Shown one piece after another: positions 60,201-64,000 of a stretch of DNA of 64,000 nucleotides. Below the pieces are notes generated by a model that saw nothing but the letters and a program-made list of their open reading frames with translations, searched no databases and had not been told where the DNA came from. Every line of letters starts with the position of its first letter. The first letter of the stretch is position 1. This DNA comes from Sipunculus nudus (Eukaryota; Annelida; Sipuncula; Golfingiida; Sipunculidae). Made by a program: the position numbers and the translations under genes. The stretch covers positions 30,489,339-30,553,338 of the forward strand of contig CM049316.1 of assembly GCA_026874595.1 (NCBI GenBank). The letters are read 5' to 3'.

Positions 60201-60789
60201 TTTGTATCGATATATCAATATATTGATACAGCCCTAATATATATATATATGTATTTACTTTAGAGTGCTGATTAGGATTTCACATAACAAAACTTGTGTT
60301 CATAAGCACACACCAAAGAACATTTATTTAATATTGTCTCTGAAAATCAGCAAAGTCTGTACTGGTCGTGGTATATTTTGCGATTTGGTATTGTGTTTAC
60401 ACTGTAATCAGCAACGATAGTGTGTAATGTAGCTTATTGTGCTTTTGTCTGTACATTGTTGTAATAGACGTACCATTGTATACATGTTGTTTTGTCAGAA
60501 TAATAAAAAAAACTCTATCACATCATTGTAACCCACAGTCTAATTATTACTTAATCACGGCATGGTAATAGCACTTGACAACTTGATAAATAATCAGTGT
60601 TATGAGGCGATGTATCTTTGACAATGAGATGGCGGTCCAGCAGTTGATTCCAAGTGGCCAGGCCTTGCTGAAACCAGCACTTGTTGACTTGTTGTCTTTA
60701 TAATTCCTACCTTCGAAGGAATCAAACCGCTTCGAAATTCTATGAAATGTACTCTTTGTCTGTGCCATTTGTAGTGTGGGGACATTCAT
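27389..60789 (-). CDS. EIF2AK1: HRI-type eIF2alpha kinase (EIF2AK1-like), 15 exons
   Basis: Ser/Thr kinase expected to phosphorylate Ser51 of eIF2alpha and start the integrated stress response. Exons in transcript order: 60711-60789, 50930-51064, 49879-50003, 48785-48834, 46956-47046, 46015-46098, 45594-45690, 44489-44537, 43106-43142, 42345-42444, 41760-41863, 36771-36891, 35928-36031, 34195-34332, 27389-27502. Every junction has GT/AG and matching phase, giving 475 residues. Seen: glycine loop LGTGGHGAV, AVKK lysine, HPNVVKYHDAWVE (typical of eIF2alpha kinases), LQMELC hinge, catalytic HRDIKPGNIF, GDFGLAR, activation-loop VGTRKYAAPEQL, and MYSLGVVLCELL. HRI is preferred over PERK, GCN2 or PKR because the N-terminus is short and helical with no RWD, luminal or dsRNA-binding domain. 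Oddities: about 155 residues shorter than human HRI, a kinase insert of only about 35 acidic residues, no C-terminal coiled coil, and the mammalian Cys-Pro haem-ligand motif is absent. Divergent from IMPACT. Confidence 0.87.
28120..28925. repeat. Tandem repeat, about 303 bp period
   Basis: The block CCATCAGTCCCAATGATCAT occurs at 28451 and 28754 with conserved flanks, and a partial third unit precedes it. About 2.6 copies. Confidence 0.75.
29201..32142 (+). mobile_element. Family A repeat, copy A4, inside a monomer
   Basis: Begins AGCTCAGCTGACTATAAGTC directly after TATTTTT and ends CCCATGGGTCCCTTGTT just before CATGAAACTTTC. The uninterrupted monomers at 32300-32700 read TATTTTTCATGAAA, so the insertion site is the end of a T5 tract with little or no target duplication. 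Itself interrupted by family B. Confidence 0.8.
30981..32097 (+). mobile_element. Family B repeat inside copy A4
   Basis: Starts AGTTCACTCTGTGAACTTAT (a hairpin) after T5 and ends TTCACAGAGTGAAC then CCCCTGGGTCTCTTGTTT. It follows the same plan as family A with a different palindrome. Copy A3 (inverse) shows the uninterrupted target. Third level of nesting. Confidence 0.75.
32143..32830. repeat. Tandem repeat, about 176-180 bp period
   Basis: CTGTAACTGGTCA/TTATCTGCC recurs at about 32216, 32392, 32572 and 32751. Units are about 90% alike by eye. Confidence 0.85.
32913..34194. other. Intron 14 remainder, no feature recognised
   Basis: No exon of the kinase and no recognisable repeat seen between the composite element and exon 14. 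Confidence 0.5.
34195..34332 (-). CDS. EIF2AK1: EIF2AK1-like exon 14 (C-lobe)
   Basis: 46 codons: CDMYSLGVVLCELLHPCDTT then EFAEVMKILKSGEIP, helices F and G. Confidence 0.9.
34551..35660 (-). mobile_element. Family A-like repeat, copy A5, different body
   Basis: Starts GGACCCATGGGTC-CTCAGCT and ends GGACGGACGACGG then GACTTACAGTCAGCTGAG, the inverted ends of family A. The body differs: it is made of diverged monomers containing GTGACCTTGACCT. Lies in intron 13. Confidence 0.6.
35928..36031 (-). CDS. EIF2AK1: EIF2AK1-like exon 13 (activation loop)
   Basis: Acceptor TTCTTCAG, donor GTTTGT. Carries AVGTRKYAAPEQLHEDVYSQ, the activation segment with the conserved Thr and the APE-like motif (here APEQ). 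Confidence 0.9.
36771..36891 (-). CDS. EIF2AK1: EIF2AK1-like exon 12 (DFG)
   Basis: Starts PGNIFLKEENGHVQAKLGDF and GLAR; donor GTAAGT. Completes the catalytic loop and supplies the Mg-binding Asp. Confidence 0.92.
36912..39876 (-). mobile_element. Family A repeat, copy A6 (complete, inverse)
   Basis: Starts AACAAGGGACCCATGGGTCA and ends TATAGTCAGCTGAGCT followed by AAAAA, the T5 of the opposite strand. About 2.97 kb, in intron 11, co-oriented with the kinase gene. Its body matches A3 and A4 throughout. Confidence 0.8.
39960..41000 (-). pseudogene. Tigger/pogo (TIGD-like) transposase relic
   Basis: Recognisable in pieces in more than one frame: GWLKHFKNQHSITFRSLCG (about 40975-40915), DIYNADETGLFFGLLPSKSL with the first DDE aspartate (about 40835-40775), KGDTCHGRKWSKECLTVMVC-ANMTGS, then VDYCPAHP with the second aspartate and PPSTTSSTRPMDQGVIQNF (40260-40592), and an acidic C-terminal tail. 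Frameshifts and stops break it, and the N-terminal CENP-B-type HTH was not found. It lies in kinase intron 11, beside copy A6. Confidence 0.8.
41760..41863 (-). CDS. EIF2AK1: EIF2AK1-like exon 11 (catalytic loop)
   Basis: Encodes FKQVIVATEYIHNKGMIHRD and IK up to the splice inside HRDIK/PGN. The segment aligned to the mammalian Ala-Cys-Pro-Tyr haem motif reads SSANSAMWS, without Cys-Pro. Confidence 0.92.
42345..42444 (-). CDS. EIF2AK1: EIF2AK1-like exon 10 (hinge)
   Basis: Encodes SILFLQMELCSRTLKEWLQE, the hinge and helix D; LQMELC followed by L-x-x-W is characteristic of the family. Confidence 0.9.
43106..43142 (-). CDS. EIF2AK1: EIF2AK1-like exon 9 (kinase insert)
   Basis: 37 bp micro-exon; encodes SSEGPEPSPIQQ. 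Supported by phase on both sides and by acceptor TTCTAAAG and donor GTAAGA. Confidence 0.7.
44489..44537 (-). CDS. EIF2AK1: EIF2AK1-like exon 8 (kinase insert)
   Basis: 49 bp; encodes the acidic MNEQEEEHEITSKET. This and exon 9 form the whole, very short kinase insert. Confidence 0.75.
45370..45560. repeat. Interspersed repeat fragment
   Basis: About 190 bp of GC-richer sequence (includes GGAGAAAACCACCGACCTTG and CAGCAGAGAGAGCTGAG) in intron 7. It resembles a repeat seen widely in mollusc genomes (recall, not a search). No gene. Confidence 0.4.
45594..45690 (-). CDS. EIF2AK1: EIF2AK1-like exon 7 (helix C)
   Basis: Encodes MFREVHCLSQLDHPNVVKYH and DAWVEVD: the helix C glutamate and the H-A-W signature of eIF2alpha kinases. 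Donor GTATTA is weak. Confidence 0.9.
46015..46098 (-). CDS. EIF2AK1: EIF2AK1-like exon 6 (ATP lysine)
   Basis: 28 codons, phase 0 at both ends. Carries FEYAVKKI with the invariant lysine. Confidence 0.9.
46956..47046 (-). CDS. EIF2AK1: EIF2AK1-like exon 5 (glycine loop)
   Basis: Encodes KYYLNRYQKYQTEF and the nucleotide-binding loop LGTGGHGAVDK; donor GTAAGA. Confidence 0.9.
47220..47730. repeat. Three diverged monomers of about 165-175 bp
   Basis: The block GTGACC-CTGACC-AATAAATATGCATGGAT-like recurs about every 165-175 bp, ending at a GACGGACGG motif near 47702. In kinase intron 4. Confidence 0.6.
48040..48075 (-). repeat. Solo family A-type end
   Basis: ACAAGAGACCCATGGGACAT then GCTCTCAGCC matches the inverted right end of families A and B. 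No partner end identified. Confidence 0.45.
48785..48834 (-). CDS. EIF2AK1: EIF2AK1-like exon 4
   Basis: Acceptor CCTTTACAG, donor GTATGT. A 50 bp exon (ENDSAAANCYRLPGSD) whose phase-2 end fits exon 5. An earlier GT at the CCAG/GTTCGG point would break the phase. Confidence 0.7.
49151..49190 (-). repeat. Solo family A-type end
   Basis: AAACAAGTGACCCATGGATC-ATGACACTCAGCTG matches the inverted right end of family A. No partner end identified. Confidence 0.45.
49879..50003 (-). CDS. EIF2AK1: EIF2AK1-like exon 3
   Basis: Acceptor TGTCCACAG, donor GTAAGA. Encodes VLSRLGSQDFDTT to ETAIARK; N-terminal domain. Confidence 0.78.
50930..51064 (-). CDS. EIF2AK1: EIF2AK1-like exon 2
   Basis: Acceptor ATTTCCAG, donor GTGAGT. 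Encodes NTLEELKSRHPGPLSLLHYA onward, an N-terminal helical region with His residues. Confidence 0.75.
51424..51700. repeat. MULE left terminal inverted repeat
   Basis: Starts GGGTGACAGACAAAAGCCC and continues through AAATGTATGTAACATTTTT to TATATCTGTTATATATCTGT; inverse of 57890-58157. Confidence 0.8.
51780..52180. repeat. Subterminal tandem repeat, about 177-194 bp
   Basis: CTTCCATCTGATACAATGTC recurs at 51783, 51960 and 52154. On the minus strand each unit repeats the last codons and stop of the transposase frame (RHCIRWK-stop in the first). Confidence 0.8.
52140..55060 (-). pseudogene. MULE (FLYWCH-class) transposase, broken
   Basis: Pieces in order on the minus strand: a HSHPADPHAIQLLKVHAK region with QAKTTRTRFSQLLADAM (about 54880-54740), donor GTAAGC at 54739, acceptor at 53988, then IPEEWTIFGT, FMDGNFSISPEIFAQLYCIH (first catalytic Asp), YPDHTVVVTDFEQAVRQAT (second Asp), LAFLPVENVQEG, EYFDSTYVSG, FPKEIWNVHEETLGR and a C-terminal CRIRWK-like end. 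Frame changes occur near 53840, 53700, 52430 and elsewhere, and a LINE fragment (52555-53300) interrupts the frame. Not functional as it stands. Confidence 0.8.
52555..53300 (+). mobile_element. 5'-truncated LINE (CR1/L2-like) 3' fragment
   Basis: The + strand encodes the C-terminal end of a non-LTR reverse transcriptase: SRVDYCNSLLVGASQKELNR, LQCIQNMCARLVTG, ALHWLKIPYKIKYKIL, then APRLWNALPQNLR and GLKTHLFKLCNDC, with two stops. It ends in a TAATTGTAATTGTAA tail, a typical 3' end of such elements. Inserted in the MULE transposase, opposite orientation. Confidence 0.8.
55644..56247 (+). CDS. Paired CxxC zinc-binding plus coiled-coil protein, in MULE, frameshifted
   Basis: The main frame 55762-56247 (161 codons) starts at a CMLC motif. 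About 55 residues on is VCRKC, followed by the heptad-like QEVEKINRLQKQVNDLRQRL. Two CxxC pairs at this spacing suggest a zinc-binding module like those at the N-termini of some transposon and ZAD proteins. Just upstream, another frame (ATG 55644 to TGA 55751) encodes a basic KKAVRVVNVSPN-ending segment that would join after a one-base shift. Lies inside the MULE, opposite to its transposase, so possibly an accessory gene of the element. Family not identified. Confidence 0.45.
57249..57288. repeat. (AT)n microsatellite
   Basis: 20 AT units, with a second AT run at about 57319-57340 in a near-copy of the flank (TATTCTATATTAATTATGAT). Inside the MULE. Confidence 0.95.
57890..58157. repeat. MULE right terminal inverted repeat
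   Basis: Inverse of 51424-51700; ends GGGCCTTTGCCCTACACCC. Confidence 0.8.
58370..59155 (+). mobile_element. LINE 3' fragment with zf-RVT motif
   Basis: An open frame 58477-58917 encodes KLRYFQFRILHHRVKLNPFL, then CTFCKSEEETILHLFWNCKL, the Cys/His zinc-binding end of L1/Tx1-type reverse transcriptases. After a frameshift near 58910 the rest follows (FLGCNEINGLTSWLCF onward) to about 59150. 5'-truncated. It begins about 200 bp outside the MULE right end, in kinase intron 1. Confidence 0.8.
59261..59307. repeat. (CA)n/(TA)n microsatellite
   Basis: A CACACA tract passing into a TATATA tract, directly abutting the hAT-like element. TA runs flank both sides of it. Confidence 0.9.
59308..60236. 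mobile_element. hAT-like MITE
   Basis: Left end TAGGGCTGGGTATCGGTA, right end TTGATACAGCCCTA: inverted TAGGGCTG-TATC termini with further inverted CGATAC/GTATCG motifs inside. Both flanks are TATATATA, compatible with an 8 bp target duplication in the TA microsatellite. 929 bp, no transposase; includes a C run at about 59600-59620. Confidence 0.65.
60711..60789 (-). CDS. EIF2AK1: EIF2AK1-like exon 1
   Basis: ATG at 60789-60787 reading MNVPTLQMAQTKSTFH; 26 codons plus one base, donor GTAGGA. Assigned because the phase matches exon 2 across a 9.6 kb intron and it is the only matching open segment upstream. Less certain than the kinase exons. Confidence 0.6.
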
Positions 60790-61075
60790 AAACGACTGTT
60801 AATGCTTCTCTTAAACTGCCAAACATCTGATGAAATAAGCTGATAAGGATCGTTGCTCTGCTGTTGGTGTTAAGGATTAACATACTCGGCAAAATAAATT
60901 TAATTGCAATGCAAAATGTTGCACGATTCCTAGTGAATGCTTCTCATTCGATACTTTACGGTAAATTTACAATAAGTAACCCAAAAGTAAAAATCGTCTG
61001 CTTGATTTGACAGCTGTGAGTTCTCAAGAAGATATTAGCTGTATCATCTTTTTACATTATCTTATCTCAACGGAT
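60790..61075. promoter_or_regulatory. Shared region between EIF2AK1-like and IMPACT starts
   Basis: 286 bp separate the two start codons, which read away from each other, so both promoters must lie here unless upstream non-coding exons exist. No TATA box or CpG-rich character stands out. Motifs seen are the CARE-like word at 60828, GCAATGCAAAATGTTGCAC (overlapping octamer and C/EBP-like half sites, near 60908-60926), an E-box CAGCTG near 61012 and AGATAAG (minus strand) at 61061-61067. Confidence 0.7.
60828..60836 (+). promoter_or_regulatory. Candidate C/EBP-ATF response element
   Basis: TGATGAAAT fits the CARE consensus TGATGNAAN bound by ATF4 heterodimers. It is 38 bp upstream of the kinase start codon on the kinase side. 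A nine-base match can occur by chance. Confidence 0.35.
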
Positions 61076-61105
61076 ATGGCAGATGAAGAAGATTTAGCCC
61101 AGCAG
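61076..61105 (+). CDS. IMPACT: IMPACT exon 1
   Basis: ATG then ten codons, MADEEDLAQQ, donor GTTTGT; phase 0 as in exon 2. Short first exons of this kind are usual in the family. Confidence 0.8.
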
Positions 61106-62841
61106 GTTTGTCCTATCCTCATATGTCTTACAAATTTTGTTGAAACGAAGAATATAAATAAACTCTTCGTAAGTTGTTGAGCGATATTAAGTGTAGTTAA
61201 GCCAGTACAGAATGTAATTCAGTGTTTCATCTAAACAAAAATAAGACCATCTTTTCATTCGAACACGTAAAATGTGTGTCAGTATTTTTCTTACGTCATT
61301 TAAAATTCAGGCGGAATTATATCTTACACTGTCATTGTTGCTGTATTGCAAAAATAATAATGAATTTTTGACATCATGACATGCTGTTTCTGGGAAATGT
61401 ATTTCTGGGAAATGAAAATATTAATGTTCTGTTGTTCATAGTCCAGTCATTCTAAATTTAAGAAGTGTCACACTGGTTTGATGAAACACAATTTCAGGCA
61501 AGTAGGTATGACAGTTTTATGTTTTAACAGATGATATATAGAAATATATAAAAAATATAAATCTATAACTAGTATTTCTCTTAAAATTATATTATATTTC
61601 ATCATTCCTGCAGCCCATGAAACTGGTTCAGAATTATCTTTTGTGTAACTTATTGATACTATTAGGTGAAATTTTGTTTAATATTGCAGCATTAAAAGGT
61701 TTTTCCCAAAGAATATTTTCTTTTTTTTTTCAAAGCCTCTGATAAAATATACGTATATATCATATGTAAAAAATAAATATGAGTTATACAAACATGGAAA
61801 ACATTAAATTTTGAACACTGTTAGTGTTTGTTTGTAAAATAACCTGTTTGGTTAGAGGTCTAGAGAAATGATGTAGGTCATGTTTTTATTTCATTTTACA
61901 AACTGTCTCTGCAGAGAGCTGATAATTCTCTAACATATAGAAGTATTAATGCAAGTAACACTGGTTTGCTGAATACAAGTTTTAAGATTGAACATGGTTA
62001 ACAAAACAAAGAACATTAGGACTTCATCATGAGTTAGTGACAGATATAGTTTGTTTTCAAAGTATTACAGTCATAAGAGGTTTTACTTTGAAATGTAATT
62101 GTGCATATATATTGGTCAGCAGTTTTATTATGTACAAAAATGGTAATGTTTTAGGCTGATGAGATTGAAGCTCTGTCAGCCATATATGGAGACCAGTGGT
62201 GTGTGGAGGATGCAGCTAGTCGAACCTACAGTATTAACATCTCTGATGATCCTGATAATCCTAAATACACAGTAAACCTACAGGTACAGATGATAGGAAG
62301 TGCTTTATACAAACAGAATGATCTACTGTTTTAAATATTACATCTACTCTGTGGCCTACATTGATTGAGGTAAAATCTCTTAGCACTCATTAATGCATTG
62401 ATGTCTTATTGCGTGCAACAGGTATTTCTGTTTATATTTAAAGTTAATAATTATCAATCAAGATTCCCTGAGTTGCAAGGCCAATTAGTACTTGTTAAAC
62501 AAAGAGAGCCTCAAAGAAAGTAAAATCAGCAACAGTTGTACATATATGAATAAATCCTCATCGGTATATAAACAAGGATCCAGTGTCAGATAATTAAAAT
62601 TTAACGTACTTTACCTTTCTCTGTGACACACATTATTTTAGTCATACTGGTAATTCTGGTAGTACACTCATTTGTTGCACTAAATATTGTATCACCTTCT
62701 AGGTTTAATGCTAATTTTCTATCATATGAATTGCATTCAGTAATAGTCTTTGTTCCTTGCTGATTGAGGTATTTTCTTTTTTTTTCAGGTGACATTACCT
62801 GCTGATTATCCCAGCAAATCTCCTCCTCAATACCAAATAGG
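61076..62841 (+). CDS. IMPACT: IMPACT, RWD-domain regulator of GCN2 (5' part)
   Basis: IMPACT proteins bind GCN1 through an RWD domain and so limit GCN2 activation and eIF2alpha phosphorylation (family knowledge). Three exons are seen: 61076-61105 (MADEEDLAQQ), 62155-62283 and 62789-62841, all with GT/AG and matching phase. Residues 11-53 (ADEIEALSAIYGDQWCVEDA onward, then ISDDPDNPKYTVNLQ) and the YPSKSPPQYQIG stretch carrying the RWD YPxxxPP signature match IMPACT closely. RWD proteins of other families, such as RWDD1 or GCN2 itself, differ in the WCV and ISDD region. The remaining exons lie beyond the window; none was found to 64000. Divergently paired with the kinase gene. Confidence 0.88.
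62155..62283 (+). CDS. IMPACT: IMPACT exon 2 (RWD start)
   Basis: Acceptor TTTTAG, donor GTACAG; 43 codons with EIEALSAIYGDQW, the first helix of the RWD fold. Confidence 0.92.
62789..62841 (+). CDS. IMPACT: IMPACT exon 3 (RWD YPxxxPP)
   Basis: Acceptor TTTTTCAG, donor GTAGGT; encodes VTLPADYPSKSPPQYQI and ends in phase 2. Confidence 0.9.
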
Positions 62842-64000
62842 GTAGGTCGATGTAACCCAATTGTTGTTGTTATTGTTAAGTCTGCATATATTGTGTACAC
62901 CTCTTCATCAGTTGGAGTATTGCCCCATTTAATCTTGACTCAAATCATTTATTTTCAAGGGGAGGAGTACTTCTACATAAACATTTTAAAAATGCACAGT
63001 TGTATTCCCATAGTTTATTAACAGTAATTTTAGTGAGTTGAGTTGTGTTTTTAAGTAGGAACAATCTTGTTTAGAAGTATTCTTGTTATAATGAACAGAT
63101 ATTCAGTGAAAACCCTATAATAATGACCACATTGGGGAGTCAGCAATGTGGTTGAAATGTGGCGGTGTTCTTATTTGTGAAATATTTACCTTGTTCAAAT
63201 TCTCAGGCCTGAATATAACACCTTTATATTTGATGTATATCTTAACAAAAGGTTCTACATTGCAGAGTTGACCTAATTATGAATGTGCATTATCATGGAT
63301 GTGTAGTTCAAATTTAAAAAGAAAACTGCTTTAAAGTATTTTTAATGACCAAAATTGAATGCATGCATGTAACAAACAAAAGTAATGCTGGGCATGTAAG
63401 AGAACACAAAAGCTACCTGTAAAGTACATGGATAGCAGAATACTAGAGTGAATAAAGTATACAAGCATATTAAGGATAAACCAGATTGGCAATTGGACAA
63501 ATGAGGATCAAAGAATAGTGAGCTCAAACACCAACAACCCCCCCCCCCCCCTCCCCCCCATCCCCCACCTCCCTTACTTTAGGCAGTCTTAACACAAATG
63601 ATTACCATTGGGCAATTAACATTGATAGGCAATAATAATAAACCAATACCTAGTACAGTTAGTGATATGGAGTGATTAATAAAGCAGATCTAGCTGTGTT
63701 ACCCTCTTTGATTTATCCTTTGGGGGGCAGTAACAAATAAGATTACTGTGCTTTTTGGTCGGAGTCAGGAAATGTGGCCATTATTCCAAATTCAGGGGTG
63801 ATTCCAGTTTTGAGTTATTTAACATTCAAATAACATTAAAAATATTTGGGACCAAGAAATGTGCTGATTACTTTGGGTGGTAGCAATTGTGGGGTGGTCT
63901 CAAGGCGGGGTCCCACTGTCTGTAACAGGAATAAGGCTCTTGGGTACAAGTAACATGAAATAAAGAAATATAGAAATCAGTTCAGATTTCTTGTTGAAAA
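62842..64000 (+). other. IMPACT intron 3 (partial)
   Basis: No further exon recognised. Contains a C-rich run of about 40 bases (63538-63575). Confidence 0.6.

Noticed and set aside
27389-60789. Kinase as GCN2, PERK or PKR
   Set aside because: No RWD or HisRS-like domains (GCN2), no signal peptide, membrane segment or luminal domain (PERK), no dsRNA-binding domains (PKR). The compact size and motif details fit HRI best.

Overview
The window is animal nuclear DNA: AT-rich, with spliced genes that have GT/AG introns, long introns packed with repeats, microsatellites and long homopolymers. The repeat style (pearl/HINE-like elements built from 160-300 bp monomers, TCCGTCCGTC-bearing ends, a MULE, Tigger and LINE remnants) and the presence of an HRI-type kinase point to a lophotrochozoan, most likely a mollusc and perhaps a bivalve. 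The species cannot be fixed from the sequence.

Layout. (1) 1-4065: 3' part of a beta-tubulin gene (exons 2-4, + strand); its first exon is not in the window. (2) 4066-10020: intergenic, with a 650 bp duplicate of a piece of tubulin intron 2, GA and AAT microsatellites and C/G homopolymers. (3) 10038-19466: a complete second beta-tubulin gene (446 aa, four exons, TATA and CCAAT promoter, poly(A) signal). Its 6.8 kb intron 1 holds a fold-back element, a MITE-like element and a family A element. (4) 19467-27388: repeat-rich spacer, including an exact 239 bp tandem duplication. (5) 27389-60789, minus strand: one 33 kb gene of 15 coding exons for a 475-aa eIF2alpha kinase of the HRI (EIF2AK1) type. 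All 14 introns keep phase. Its introns hold a three-level nest of repeats, a Tigger relic, a 6.7 kb MULE with about 270 bp inverted ends, a LINE fragment and a hAT-like MITE. (6) 61076-end, plus strand: the first three exons of IMPACT (RWD domain).

How the genes may work together. The HRI-like kinase and IMPACT are head to head, with start codons 286 bp apart. One gene encodes a kinase that switches on the integrated stress response. The other belongs to a family that restrains the sister kinase GCN2 by competing for GCN1. The short shared region carries a TGATGAAAT word that fits the C/EBP-ATF response element used by ATF4, the pathway's output factor. The arrangement is read directly from the sequence; co-regulation is inference. 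The kinase also lacks the Cys-Pro pair that serves as a haem ligand in mammalian HRI.

The two tubulin genes are tandem paralogues with the same intron positions for the exons seen, but divergent C-terminal tails.
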